A stretch of 64,000 nt of DNA from CAYFYS01 sp965202905 (GCA_965202905.1 OZ241868.1:1488001-1552000); one strand, 5' to 3'. Shown: positions 8,483-17,489, counted from the first letter of the stretch. Numbers and translations: made by a program. Notes: generated by a model from the letters alone, not told the origin.

Positions 8483-9529
8483 ATGAAAAAGCTCCCGATC
8501 GCCGTTGCGGGCGCCGCGGTGCTGATGATCCCGCTTGCCGGGCTCGCGCCGCCGGCGGCCGCCCAGGACGTCACGCTGCGCATGCACACCTTCATCCCGC
8601 CGGTGGCCAACCCGTCGAAGACCTTCCTGATCCCCTGGGCCGCGAAGATCGGCGAGGCTTCGGGCGGCAAGCTCAAGGTCCAGCCCTTCTGGGCGATGCA
8701 GCTCGGCGGCAAGGCCACCCAGCTTCTCGATCAGGCGCGCGACGGGGTGGTCGATATCGTCTGGGCGCTGCCGGGCTTCACCCCGGGCCGGATGCCGCGG
8801 GTCGAGCCGTTCGAGCTGCCGTTCGTACACAAGGATGCGCTATCGACGACCCTGGCGATGCAGGACTACCAGCAGAAGCACCTGATGACGACCGACCTGA
8901 AGGACTATCGCCCGCTCCTGCTGCACGTACATGCCGGTTTTCTTTTCCAGACCAAGAAGCCGATCCGGACCATGGCCGACCTCAAGGGGCTGAAGATCCG
9001 CGCCGCCTCGCGCGGCGGGGTGTGGCTCCTGGAGGCGCTGGGCGCCACGGGCATGGGGCTTCCGCTGCCGCGCATCCCACCCGCGCTGTCCAAGGGCGTC
9101 ATCGACGGCGTCACCCTGCCCTACGAGATCGCGCCGGCGGTCAAGACCCCGGACCTCGTCAGCCATTTCTCCAAACTGTCCGGTCCGCAGCCGCGGCTCG
9201 GCACCAACGTGTTCACCTTCCTGATGAACAAGGCGAGCTACAACCGCCTGCCGCGCGAGCTCAAAGGGGTGATCGACGCCAATTCGGGCCGCAACATCGC
9301 GCGTGCGGCCGGGCAGAACTGGGTCGATATCGAAGAGCCGGGATTGAAGGTCGTTCAGTCGCGCAAGAAGAACAAGTTCTACACCATAGCGCCGGCTGAG
9401 GTCGCCAAGATGAAGGAAGCGGCAAAGCCGGTCTTCGACCGTTGGTTCAAGGAAATGCAGAAAATCGGTGTCGACGGCCCGGCGTTGCTGACCGATGCCC
9501 GCGCGCTGATCGACAAGTACTCGAAATAA
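8483..9529 (+). CDS. dctP: TRAP transporter substrate-binding protein DctP
   Basis: A 348-residue periplasmic receptor for a TRAP transporter. The signal peptide MKKLPIAVAGAAVLMIPLAG ends near AAAQ. The mature part starts VTLRMHTFIPPVANPSKTF, with WAAKIGEASGGKLKVQPFW typical of DctP proteins. The conserved ligand-carboxylate arginine region is seen as LKGLKIRAASRGG (about residues 167-179). Ligands of such receptors are usually carboxylates. The start follows GAGAGGCGAA. dctQ and dctM follow in order, separated by a GC hairpin. The TauD-type dioxygenase downstream may act on the imported compound, but that is inference. Confidence 0.93.
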   Translation: MKKLPIAVAGAAVLMIPLAGLAPPAAAQDVTLRMHTFIPPVANPSKTFLIPWAAKIGEASGGKLKVQPFWAMQLGGKATQLLDQARDGVVDIVWALPGFTPGRMPRVEPFELPFVHKDALSTTLAMQDYQQKHLMTTDLKDYRPLLLHVHAGFLFQTKKPIRTMADLKGLKIRAASRGGVWLLEALGATGMGLPLPRIPPALSKGVIDGVTLPYEIAPAVKTPDLVSHFSKLSGPQPRLGTNVFTFLMNKASYNRLPRELKGVIDANSGRNIARAAGQNWVDIEEPGLKVVQSRKKNKFYTIAPAEVAKMKEAAKPVFDRWFKEMQKIGVDGPALLTDARALIDKYSK

Positions 9530-9540
9530 GCTGACCCGCC

Positions 9541-9557
9541 GCCCCGCGGCGCGGGGC
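9541..9557 (+). terminator. GC hairpin between dctP and dctQ
   Basis: GCCCCGC (9541-9547) pairs perfectly with GCGGGGC (9551-9557) around a GGC loop, 12 bases after the dctP stop and 18 before dctQ. There is no U-run. Such hairpins commonly stabilise the binding-protein message or attenuate read-through, giving more receptor than membrane subunits. Confidence 0.55.
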
Positions 9558-9574
9558 GAGAAGACGGCGGCGCG

Positions 9575-10132
9575 ATGGCGGAAGGATCCGAGAACGCGGC
9601 CCGGCCCACCGATCCGGTGGGCCGGATCCTTTATCGCATCTCGCGCCTGCTCGCGATCGGCGGCGGGGTCCTGCTGTGCGCGCTCGCGCTGATGACGACG
9701 GCGAGCATCACCGGGCGCGCGGCGCTCTCCGAACCGATCCGCGGCGATTTCGAGCTGGCGGCGATCGGCACCGGCATCGCGGTTTTCGCTTTCCTGCCCT
9801 GGTGCCAGCTCACCCGCGGCAACGTGATCGTCGACTTCTTCATGAACGGCGCGCCGATCCGCGCCAAGGCGTTCTGCGACGCCGTCGGGGCTGCGCTCTA
9901 TGTCGCGCTCGGCGGGCTGCTGGCCTGGCGGATGGTCTATGGCGGCATTGACATGTACCGGTATTCGGAAGTCTCCCTGACGATCAATTTTCCGCGTTGG
10001 ACGACCTTTCCGATCTCGGTGCTCCTGCTGGGCTTCCTCATCGCGGTCGCGATGTACACGGTCTGCCGCAGCGTCGCGGAGATGCGCGCCGGCCGCTTCT
10101 TCGACGACCGGCCGACATCCGAGGTCCGATGA
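9575..10132 (+). CDS. dctQ: TRAP transporter small membrane subunit DctQ
   Basis: A 185-residue inner-membrane protein with four predicted helices, the usual DctQ topology. Hydrophobic stretches are centred on LLAIGGGVLLCALALMTTAS (about residues 28-47), IGTGIAVFAFLPW (about 67-79), FCDAVGAALYVALGGLLAW (about 97-115) and FPISVLLLGFLIAVAMYTVC (about 145-164). The motif region CQLTRGNVIVDFF is characteristic of the family. It pairs with DctM to form the ion-driven translocator. The stop overlaps the dctM start (ATGA), so the two are translationally coupled. The start is an ATG at 9575 with only a weak ribosome site. Confidence 0.9.
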   Translation: MAEGSENAARPTDPVGRILYRISRLLAIGGGVLLCALALMTTASITGRAALSEPIRGDFELAAIGTGIAVFAFLPWCQLTRGNVIVDFFMNGAPIRAKAFCDAVGAALYVALGGLLAWRMVYGGIDMYRYSEVSLTINFPRWTTFPISVLLLGFLIAVAMYTVCRSVAEMRAGRFFDDRPTSEVR

Positions 10133-11451
10133 GCGGCCTGCTGATCGGAGTCATCGGCTTCGGGGCGCTCCTGGCGCTACTGGCCGTGCGCATCCCGATC
10201 GGCATCTCGATGCTGACGGTGGGCGCCGTCGGCTATGTCAGCATCGCCGGGACGACGGCGCTCCTGAGTTACCTGAAGACCGAGACCTACTGGCGGTTCA
10301 CCAACGACGACCTCTCGGTGGTGCCGCTGTTCCTGCTGATGGGCCAGTTCGCGGCCAAGGCGGGCATCAGCCAGTCGTTGTTCCGCGCGGCGAATGTGTG
10401 GCTCGGCCACCGCCGCGGCGGCATCGCGATGGCCGCGGTCGGCGGCTGCGCCGGCTTCGCCTCGATCTCCGGCTCGTCGCTGGCGACCGCGGCGATCATG
10501 GGCCAGGTCGCCCTGCCGGAGCTGCGCCGCTACAACTATGCCGGATCGCTGGCGACCGGCGCGCTGGCCGCCGGCGGGACGCTCGGCATCCTGATTCCGC
10601 CCTCGATCGTCCTGATCATCTATGCGGTGATGGTCGAGGCGAACGTCGCGACCCTGTTCCAGGCGGCCTTCATCCCGGGCATCCTGGCCGCGATCGGCTA
10701 TATCCTGGCGATTGCGATCGTCGTGCGCGTCAACCCCGAGGTTGGGCCGGCCGGCGCGCGCGCGGCCGCCGCCGAGCAATGGGCGGCGCTGATCGACATC
10801 TGGCCGGTGCTGGTGATTTTTCTGCTGGTGATGGGCGGGATCTATGCCGGCATCTTCACGCCGACTGAGGCCGCCGCGATCGGCGCGGTCGGAACCTTCG
10901 TGATCGCCATCACCAAAGGCCGCATGCGCCTGGCGGGCTTCACCGATGCGCTCCTGGGCGCCGCCTCGACGACGGCGATGATCTTTCTGATCCTGCTGGG
11001 CGCAGCGGTCTTCAACGCCTTCCTCGGGTTCTCGCAACTACCGATCTTCGCTGCGGACTATTTCCAGAACTCGGGCTTCGCCCCGCAGGTGATCCTGCTG
11101 GGCATGATCGTACTTTATCTCGTGCTCGGCTTCGTGATGGATTCGCTCTCGATGATCCTGCTCACGGTGCCGATCTTCTGGCCGATCGTCGCCGGGCTCG
11201 ACTTCGGGCTGGGGGCCGAAGACCTCAAGCTCTGGTTCGGCATCATTTCGCTGATCGTCGTCGAGGTCGGGCTGATCACCCCGCCGGTGGGGCTCAACGT
11301 CTTCGTCATCAACTCGCTCGCCCGCGACATCCCGATGATCGAGACCTTCAAGGGGGTGATCCCGTTCCTCGCCTCGGACGCCGTCCGGGTCGGCATCATC
11401 ATCGCCTTCCCGGCGCTCACGCTGATCATGCCGCGCCTGCTGGCCGACTGA
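10129..11451 (+). CDS. dctM: TRAP transporter large permease DctM
   Basis: A 440-residue integral membrane protein, the transport subunit of the TRAP system. The ATG at 10129 overlaps the dctQ stop. Family hallmarks are VPLFLLMGQFAAKAGIS, GCAGFASISGSSLATAAIMG (about residues 105-124), AAGGTLGILIPPSIVLIIY and FTPTEAAAIGA. The second half repeats the pattern with GFVMDSLSMILLTVPIFWPI and LITPPVGLNVFVI. The length is normal. It uses sodium or proton gradients to move the ligand delivered by DctP. The direct neighbours are dctQ upstream and a TauD-type dioxygenase 44 bases downstream. Confidence 0.95.
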   Translation: MSGLLIGVIGFGALLALLAVRIPIGISMLTVGAVGYVSIAGTTALLSYLKTETYWRFTNDDLSVVPLFLLMGQFAAKAGISQSLFRAANVWLGHRRGGIAMAAVGGCAGFASISGSSLATAAIMGQVALPELRRYNYAGSLATGALAAGGTLGILIPPSIVLIIYAVMVEANVATLFQAAFIPGILAAIGYILAIAIVVRVNPEVGPAGARAAAAEQWAALIDIWPVLVIFLLVMGGIYAGIFTPTEAAAIGAVGTFVIAITKGRMRLAGFTDALLGAASTTAMIFLILLGAAVFNAFLGFSQLPIFAADYFQNSGFAPQVILLGMIVLYLVLGFVMDSLSMILLTVPIFWPIVAGLDFGLGAEDLKLWFGIISLIVVEVGLITPPVGLNVFVINSLARDIPMIETFKGVIPFLASDAVRVGIIIAFPALTLIMPRLLAD

Positions 11452-11495
11452 GCGGTGTTTGGCGTAAGGTTCCGTCCGGCATAGGAGAGCACGCG

Positions 11496-12443
11496 ATGCG
11501 CAACGCCCTGACGATCCGCCGGGCTGGCGCCAATCTCGGCGCGGAGGTGAGCGGCGTCGACTTGCGGCGCCCGCTCGATGACGAGACCTTTCATGCGATC
11601 CGCGACGCGCTGGCCGAGCACGAGTTGCTGATCTTCCGCGACCAGGACATCGCCTCCGACCGGCTCATCGCCTTCGGCGAGCGGTTCGGCGAACTTTCGA
11701 TGCATCCCTTCGCACCCCGTGATGCGGACACCCCGACGCTGATCCGCTTCGAGAACGACGAGGACAACCCGCCGTTTGGCACCGATGTCTGGCATTCCGA
11801 CGAGACCTTCCGCGCAGCACCGCCGATGGCGACCGCGCTGCGCGCGAATGAGGTGCCGGAAGTCGGCGGCGACACCGTCTTCGCCAGCATGTCGGCGGCC
11901 TATGACGGGCTGTCCGAGCGGATGAAAACCCTGATCTCGGGCCTCGAGGCGATCCACGACATCAAGCCCTTCCGGGCGCTGTTCGGCGACGGCGAAGAGG
12001 ATCGCAAGGCGCTGGCCCATTTCGAATCGCTTTATCCGCCGATGGTCCATCCGGTCGTCCGCGTCCATCCGGTAACGGGGCGCAAGGTGCTGTTCGTCAA
12101 CCCGCAGTTCACCATCCGCATCAAGGACATGGACGAGCGCGAGAGCCGGTCCCTGCTCGATACCCTGTTCTACCAGGCGCTGATCCCGGAATATCAGTTC
12201 CGCCACCGCTGGCGGCCGCACACCCTGGCCTTCTGGGACAACCGCTCGGTCCAGCACTACGCCGTCCACGACTACTGGCCGCAGCGCCGGATCATGGACC
12301 GGGTAACGATCAGGGGCGACCGGCCTGAGGGCGTCGGGCGCGCCGACCCGGCCACGGTGCAAAAGGCGAAATCGACCATCCGGGGCGCGGTCGCCCACGG
12401 CGGCCACCGCCCGATCTATGACGCCGAAGCGAGGCGGAGCTGA
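11496..12443 (+). CDS. TauD/TfdA-family Fe(II)/alpha-ketoglutarate dioxygenase
   Basis: A 315-residue non-haem iron dioxygenase. N-terminal IRRAGANLGAEVSGVDLRRP is typical for TauD/TfdA. The iron ligands are visible: the H-x-D pair in WHSDETF (about residues 101-103) and the distal His in SVQHYAVHDYW. The Arg that binds 2-oxoglutarate follows in RRIMDRVTIRGD. Such enzymes hydroxylate taurine, 2,4-D, carnitine precursors or alkyl sulfates. It starts after TAGGAGAG, 44 bases beyond dctM, and is probably in the TRAP operon, suggesting that the imported compound is its substrate. The gene ends 40 bases from a convergent oxidase gene. Confidence 0.92.
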   Translation: MRNALTIRRAGANLGAEVSGVDLRRPLDDETFHAIRDALAEHELLIFRDQDIASDRLIAFGERFGELSMHPFAPRDADTPTLIRFENDEDNPPFGTDVWHSDETFRAAPPMATALRANEVPEVGGDTVFASMSAAYDGLSERMKTLISGLEAIHDIKPFRALFGDGEEDRKALAHFESLYPPMVHPVVRVHPVTGRKVLFVNPQFTIRIKDMDERESRSLLDTLFYQALIPEYQFRHRWRPHTLAFWDNRSVQHYAVHDYWPQRRIMDRVTIRGDRPEGVGRADPATVQKAKSTIRGAVAHGGHRPIYDAEARRS

Positions 12444-12483
12444 GACGGCAGGGCGCGCCGGCGGCGGCCGGATCCCTCGAACG

Positions 12484-13899
12484 CTACCGCCACGGCCCGT
12501 CGGCGCCGTCTTCGCCGCCGCCGACAATCTTCCCCGGATTCATCAGGTTATCCGGATCGAGCGCCGCCTTGATCGCGCGCATCACCGCGACGGCCTCGCC
12601 GCCGTGCTCGGCCTCCAGAAACTTGCGCTTACCGTAGCCGACGCCGTGTTCGCCGGTGGACGTTCCGCCCATGGCGAGCGCGCGGGCGACCAGGCGGTCG
12701 TTGACCCTCGTGGCGGCGGCGAGATCGGCCTCGTCGTCGGGGTCGAGGACGAAGTCGACATGGAAATTGCCGTCGCCGACATGGCCGACGATGGGGGCGA
12801 GCAAATCGGTTTCGGCGATGTCCACGCGGGTCTCGGCAATGCATTCGGCCAAGCGCGAGATCGGCACGCACACATCCGTCGGCCAGCCGCGCTTGCCGGG
12901 CGACAAGGCCATGTTGGCGTAGTGGGCGTCATGGCGGGCCTGCCAGAGTTTCGTGCGTTCTTCCTGGCGGGCGGTCCATTGGAATTTTTCCCCGCCGCGG
13001 GCGGCGGACAGCGCCTGGACGGATTCGGCCTGCTCGGCGACGGAGGCCTCCGAGCCGTGGAACTCGAAGAACAGGACCGGGCTCTCGGGCAGGTCGGTCC
13101 TGGCCCATTTGTTGAGAGCGGCGATCTGCACCTCGTCGGCGAGCTCGATGCGGGCGACGGGGATGCCGGACTGGATGGTCTCGATGCAGGTCGCGACGGC
13201 CTCATCGACGCTCGGGAACGGGCAGATGGCGGCCGAGACCGCTTCCGGGATGCCGTAGAGCCTGAGCGTGACCCCGACAATTATCCCGAGCGTTCCTTCG
13301 GAGCCGACGAAGAGGCGCGTGAGGTCGTAGCCCGCCGATGATTTTCGCGCGCGCCCGCCGGTCCGGATCATCCGTCCGTCGGCCAGGACGACGGTGAGCC
13401 CCAGCACGTTCTCGCGCATGGTGCCGTAGCGCACGGCGTTCGTGCCGGACGCCCGGGTCGCCGTCATGCCGCCGATGGTTGCATTGGCGCCCGGATCGAT
13501 CGGGAAGAACAGGCCCGTGTCGCGCAGGTACTCGTTGAGCTGCTTGCGTGTGATGCCGGGCTCGACCCGGACATCGAGATCGGCCTGGTTGACCTCGACC
13601 ACCCGGTTCATGTGCGAAAAATCGATCGAGACGCCGCCGCGCAGCGCGGCCACATGGCCCTCGAGCGAGGTGCCGACGCCAAACGGGATCATCGGCACGG
13701 CCTTCGCTGCGCACGCCTCGACGACGGCGACCACCTCCTCGGCCGATTCCGGAAACACGACCGCATCGGGTGGATGGCCCTCGTGGTGGGACTCGTCGCG
13801 CCCGTGCCGGTCGAGCACGGCCGGGTTGGTGCTTACCCGATCGCCCAATAGCGCGCGCAGCTCATCGATGATGCCGCTTGCCGGAACCCTGCCGTCCAT
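12484..13899 (-). CDS. FAD-linked D-lactate/glycolate-type dehydrogenase
   Basis: A 471-residue flavoprotein of the GlcD/D-lactate dehydrogenase family. The PCMH-type FAD-binding domain carries PFGVGTSLEGHVAALRGGVS (about residues 73-92) and DPGANATIGGMTATRASGTN. The C-terminal domain has the metal and substrate motif GHVGDGNFHVDF and the closing STGEHGVGYGK and ALDPDNLMNPGKI. The family oxidises 2-hydroxy acids (D-lactate, glycolate, D-2-hydroxyglutarate) and passes electrons to quinone or cytochrome. It lies 15 bases downstream of the YcsI-type gene in the same orientation, so the two likely form an operon. Exact substrate unknown. Confidence 0.93.
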   Translation of the reverse strand: MDGRVPASGIIDELRALLGDRVSTNPAVLDRHGRDESHHEGHPPDAVVFPESAEEVVAVVEACAAKAVPMIPFGVGTSLEGHVAALRGGVSIDFSHMNRVVEVNQADLDVRVEPGITRKQLNEYLRDTGLFFPIDPGANATIGGMTATRASGTNAVRYGTMRENVLGLTVVLADGRMIRTGGRARKSSAGYDLTRLFVGSEGTLGIIVGVTLRLYGIPEAVSAAICPFPSVDEAVATCIETIQSGIPVARIELADEVQIAALNKWARTDLPESPVLFFEFHGSEASVAEQAESVQALSAARGGEKFQWTARQEERTKLWQARHDAHYANMALSPGKRGWPTDVCVPISRLAECIAETRVDIAETDLLAPIVGHVGDGNFHVDFVLDPDDEADLAAATRVNDRLVARALAMGGTSTGEHGVGYGKRKFLEAEHGGEAVAVMRAIKAALDPDNLMNPGKIVGGGEDGADGPWR

Positions 13900-13914
13900 T
13901 TGCCCGCCTCCCGA

Positions 13915-14712
13915 TCATATGCGCGTGGACTCCGCGGTCCGGTCGCCGACGAACATGCAGCCCGGCATGTGGGTGATCGCAAGGCTCGGGCGTGCGTTCA
14001 GGATAGCCTCATGCGGGGTGACGCCGCAGGCCCAGAAGACCGGGATCTTGCCGTCCTCGACGGTCACCGGCCGGCCATATTCGGGGGAGGCGAGATCGGC
14101 GATGCCGAGCGCCGCGGGATCGCCCGCATGGATCGGCGCGCCGTGCGCCATCGGGTAGCGGCCGGTCACCTCGGCCGCGCGCCCGGCATCCTCGGGCGTG
14201 AACGGGCGCATCGAGACCACAATCGGGCCGTGGAAGGACCCCGCCGGCACGGTCTGACGGCTGGTGCGGTACATCGAGACGTAGCCGGTCTCGACGATGT
14301 GCTGGATCAGCAAGCCTTCGCGGTGCAGCGCCTCTTCGGCGATGAACGAGCAGCCGAGCAGGAACGTCACCAGGTCGTCGCGCCACAGATCGGCGATCGC
14401 GGTCGGCTCGCCGACCAGCGCGCCGTCGCGAAAGACGCGATAGCGCGGCAAGTCGGTGCGCACGTCTGCGCCCGGCGCGGTCTCCCGCGGCTCGGGGTCG
14501 CCGGGCGCCAGCACCTCCAGGATCGGGCACGGACCGGGGTTGCGCACGCAGAAATCGGCGAAGTCCGCCGCCTCGGCCTCCGGCAGGATCACCATGTTGG
14601 CCTGCACGCGGCCCGGTGCATGGCCCGAGCTCGGGCCGGCAAAGCCGTCCTCGCGGCAAAGCCTGCGGAACTCGGCCGGATCGGCCACGCAGGGGATCTT
14701 CTCGGTCGTCAT
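13915..14712 (-). CDS. YcsI/DUF1445 family (D-glutamate cyclase-like, putative hydro-lyase)
   Basis: A 265-residue protein of the DUF1445/YcsI group, annotated variously as putative hydro-lyase or D-glutamate cyclase-like. Characteristic segments are GFAGPSSGHAPGRVQANMVI (about residues 24-43), the sequence DLVTFLLGCSFIAEEAL, QTVPAGSFHGPIVVSMRPF and the cysteine-containing end segment VFWACGVTPHEAILNARPSL then ITHMPGCMFVGD. The start MTTEKIP is preceded by GAGGAG at a proper distance, which fixes 14712. It is probably cotranscribed with the FAD-linked dehydrogenase 15 bases downstream, suggesting a shared hydroxy-acid or oxo-acid pathway. The biochemical role of the family is only partly known. 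Confidence 0.88.
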   Translation of the reverse strand: MTTEKIPCVADPAEFRRLCREDGFAGPSSGHAPGRVQANMVILPEAEAADFADFCVRNPGPCPILEVLAPGDPEPRETAPGADVRTDLPRYRVFRDGALVGEPTAIADLWRDDLVTFLLGCSFIAEEALHREGLLIQHIVETGYVSMYRTSRQTVPAGSFHGPIVVSMRPFTPEDAGRAAEVTGRYPMAHGAPIHAGDPAALGIADLASPEYGRPVTVEDGKIPVFWACGVTPHEAILNARPSLAITHMPGCMFVGDRTAESTRI

Positions 14713-14855
14713 CGACTCCTCGCGCTTCCGCCGCGCTCTCCAGTTATACGACGCCCGCGGACGAAGACAAACCTCGACCACCGCCGATCCGTTAGTGATA
14801 TAGAGTGCTCCGCGTCCGTCAGTCCGCCCGGGCGCGCCGACGGGAACGAGAATCG

Positions 14856-15587
14856 ATGGCTGGCATCTGGGGCAAGATCATCGGCGGCGCGGCGGGCCTT
14901 GCCCTCGGCGGACCGCTGGGCGCGCTGGTCGGTGCGGTTGCCGGCCATGCCGTGGACAAGCTGCGCGGCGGGGCGACCGAGGGACCGGAGTCCACCCGCG
15001 AGACCGCGTTCACCATCGCGGTCATCGCGCTCAGCGCAAAGATGGCCAAGGCCGACGGCCATGTCACGCGCGACGAGATCGCCGCCTTCCGCCGGCTGTT
15101 CCACGTCCCGCCCGAGGAGCTCAAGAATGTCGGCCGGGTGTTCGATCTCGCCCGCAAGGACGCGCGCGGCTTCGAGCCCTATGCGCGCCAGGTCGCGCGC
15201 ATGTTCGCCTCTAACCCGGCGGTGCTGGAGGAGTTGCTGGATGCGTTGTTCTATATCGCCAAGGCGGACCGGGTGATCCATCCGGCCGAGCTCGACTATC
15301 TGGCGCGGGTGGCCGAGCTGTTCGGCTTCGACGCGGCCACCTTCAACCGGATCCACGCAAGCCACGCCGACGCGGGCGAGACCGACCCTTACGCAATCCT
15401 CGGCGTCGACCCGCAGGCAGACGATTCCGCGGTGCGCAAGGCTTGGCTGCGGCTTACGAGGGAGAACCACCCCGACCGGCTGACCGCGCAGGGAATGCCG
15501 GACGACTTCATCGAGATCGCGACCGAGCGCATGGCGATGATCAACGCCGCCTGGGACACGGTCCGAAAGCAGCGCGGGCTGCGCTGA
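14856..15587 (+). CDS. TerB-DnaJ protein (DjlA-like co-chaperone)
   Basis: A 243-residue protein with three parts. An N-terminal glycine-rich helix (IIGGAAGLALGGPLGALVGA, about residues 7-26) may insert in the membrane. A TerB-type helical domain follows, with two acidic metal-like repeats, AKMAKADGHVTRDEIAAF and YIAKADRVIHPAELDYLARV. A C-terminal J domain holds YAILGVDPQADDSAVRKAWL and the catalytic HPD in ENHPDRL. The layout is that of DjlA, which stimulates DnaK ATPase near the inner membrane. The ATG at 14856 is preferred because MAGIWGKIIG is the natural start. It is divergent from the YcsI-type gene, with 143 bases between them. Confidence 0.9.
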   Translation: MAGIWGKIIGGAAGLALGGPLGALVGAVAGHAVDKLRGGATEGPESTRETAFTIAVIALSAKMAKADGHVTRDEIAAFRRLFHVPPEELKNVGRVFDLARKDARGFEPYARQVARMFASNPAVLEELLDALFYIAKADRVIHPAELDYLARVAELFGFDAATFNRIHASHADAGETDPYAILGVDPQADDSAVRKAWLRLTRENHPDRLTAQGMPDDFIEIATERMAMINAAWDTVRKQRGLR

Positions 15588-15724
15588 CATCCCCTGGGAG
15601 ACATCGGCCGAGGCGCGGTTGCAACATTTTGCCGCACCTGTTTGATATTTGATGCCTTTTGACCTTGACGAATAATCCGGTCCGCAGTATCTGCTCTGCA
15701 TCCTAACTTCTGGAGAAGGATACA

Positions 15725-15949
15725 ATGTCGACGAAGTCCGAACTCGCCTCACTATTGAGGGTGAGCAAAGCGTCCCCGTTCCGGACGTGCCAGTGGCCCT
15801 ACGGCGAACCCGGCAAAGAGGGCTTTCGCTTTTGCGGCAGGAAGACCTTCGACACCTTCTCCTATTGCGCCGATCATGTGAAGATGGCCTATCGCGAGCC
15901 GGAAAATCGGCGCGACCGGTCGTCCGACCACCGGCGCAGCGCAGCGTAG
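15725..15949 (+). CDS. Short GcrA-like protein (C-terminal domain only)
   Basis: A 74-residue protein matching the C-terminal part of GcrA, the alphaproteobacterial cell-cycle regulator that recruits sigma70 RNA polymerase to methylated GANTC promoters. The match is CQWPYGEPGKEGFRFCGRKT followed by FSYCADHVKMAY, holding the C, C and C-x2-H residues expected of the small terminal domain. The N-terminal helix-turn-helix that binds DNA is absent. The start is well supported by GGAGAAGG upstream of the ATG, so this is a genuine short gene, not a truncation artefact. It may act as a partner or modulator of full-length GcrA, or be an independent small zinc-binding protein. Confidence 0.8.
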   Translation: MSTKSELASLLRVSKASPFRTCQWPYGEPGKEGFRFCGRKTFDTFSYCADHVKMAYREPENRRDRSSDHRRSAA

Positions 15950-16003
15950 GGTCGCGCCGCCTCCATAGCCGACACCGCCTTCGCCGCGCCCGCTGGCGCG
16001 CAA

Positions 16004-16741
16004 TTGGCCGCGGTGACGGGCGACGGTGAGTCCAGCCGAACCGACGGCGGCACGGTGGTCGAGACGCCGTCGCCGAACCACGGCGCGCGTTCCGAGTCCG
16101 AGCCGATCGATTTGGTCGTGCTGCATTACACCGGCATGCAATGCGCACGGGCCGCGATCGAGCGGCTGTGCGATCCCGCGTCCGGCGTGAGCGCGCACTA
16201 CCTGATCGAGGAGGACGGCGCGGTCTATCGCATGGTCGAAGAGTCCCGGTGCGCTTGGCATGCTGGCGTAGCGTCGTGGATGGGCGCGACAGACATCAAC
16301 GACCGCTCGATCGGGATCGAACTCGTCAACCCGGGCCACGCGTTCGGCTACCGCCCGTTCCCCGAAGCCCAGATGGCCGCGCTGGAGACGCTGCTGGCCG
16401 GTGTCCTCGCCCGCCACGAGATCGCGCCCAGCCGCGTTATCGGCCACTCGGACATTGCGCCGGTACGCAAGCAGGATCCGGGCGAACTGTTCGACTGGCG
16501 GCGCTTGGCGCAGTCCGGCCTCGCCTTCTGGCCTCGCTCGAGCCCGGCGGCCGCACCGCCGGACGCGGCCGCCGCACGGACGCTGCTTGAACGGTGCGGC
16601 TACGGGCTCGAGCCCGGGGAGGACTCCCTGATCGCCGGCCTGACCGCCTTTCAGCGCCGGTTCCGCCCGGCGCGCTGCGACGGCCGGCTCGACGATGACA
16701 CCATGGGGCTGCTGGCCGCGGTTGCCGATCAACTGCGTTGA
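16004..16741 (+). CDS. N-acetylmuramoyl-L-alanine amidase, AmpD/AmiD family
   Basis: A 245-residue zinc amidase that cleaves the MurNAc-L-Ala bond of peptidoglycan. The amidase_2 domain shows the first ligand in LVVLHYTGM, then GVSAHYLIEEDGAVYRMV, INDRSIGIELVNPG and the second and third ligands in VIGHSDIAPVRKQDPG. A peptidoglycan-binding repeat closes the protein (LTAFQRRFRPARCDGRLDDD). There is no signal peptide, consistent with a cytoplasmic muropeptide-recycling role like AmpD, although the added binding domain recalls AmiD. The start is uncertain: a TTG at 16004 or GTG at 16013, neither with a clear ribosome site. It precedes rnpB and the dcw cluster. Confidence 0.92.
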   Translation: MAAVTGDGESSRTDGGTVVETPSPNHGARSESEPIDLVVLHYTGMQCARAAIERLCDPASGVSAHYLIEEDGAVYRMVEESRCAWHAGVASWMGATDINDRSIGIELVNPGHAFGYRPFPEAQMAALETLLAGVLARHEIAPSRVIGHSDIAPVRKQDPGELFDWRRLAQSGLAFWPRSSPAAAPPDAAAARTLLERCGYGLEPGEDSLIAGLTAFQRRFRPARCDGRLDDDTMGLLAAVADQLR

Positions 16742-16772
16742 CGAACCGGCCGCGCGTGGTCACTTTCGTGGG

Positions 16773-17152
<380 letters not shown>

Positions 17153-17489
17153 GTTTCGCGCCCGCCGCCGACGCCCCAATCCCGGCGGCGCTCTACTTGG
17201 CCCGCGCGGCCCGCCGCGAATTGAACATTACAAGAACATAAATTAGACACAATTGCAGCCGATCATTAACCGGCGGCGCGCCGGTACGGATTTTCGACGG
17301 CTGGGCGATCCGTGTGGCGAAGTGTTTCAAGGATCCGGAAAACCCATATTTTGCTTTGAGTTTACTATTATACCCATTGACGCCCATATTTTCCCATGAT
17401 AGACCATCTAGTCCCATGCAGACAGGTGAGAAGCGTGGCACCGTCCGTCGCAGGTCCCACCGACGTGAACGGGTCTTGGAGGGAAGAGG
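17153..17489. other. AT-richer leader region between rnpB and mraZ
   Basis: About 340 bases without a gene. The first part is GC-rich rnpB flank. From about 17218 the sequence becomes markedly richer in A and T (for example TTGAACATTACAAGAACATA), as expected of the main dcw promoter region. The MraZ-type operator boxes at 17343-17416 are the main signal. Confidence 0.7.
17343..17416 (+). promoter_or_regulatory. Putative MraZ operator: CCCA boxes with 10-base period
   Basis: CCCA occurs at 17373, 17383, 17393 and 17413, with a degenerate ACCA at 17403: five consecutive positions exactly 10 bases apart. A further CCCA at 17343 is in the same phase. Read on the other strand these are TGGG boxes once per helical turn. 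E. coli MraZ is known to bind TGGGN repeats with five-base spacers upstream of its own gene. A TTGACG hexamer (17377-17382) lies inside the array, so binding would block a promoter here. mraZ starts 73 bases downstream. Confidence 0.8.

Noticed and set aside
15600..15724. A possible riboswitch or small RNA before the GcrA-like gene
   Set aside because: No conserved riboswitch core or strong hairpin could be recognised; only the ribosome binding site is clear.
17377..17405. A sigma70-type promoter (TTGACG and TAGACC, 17-base spacing) within the MraZ boxes
   Set aside because: The minus-10 element is poor. Kept only as a note in the operator entry.
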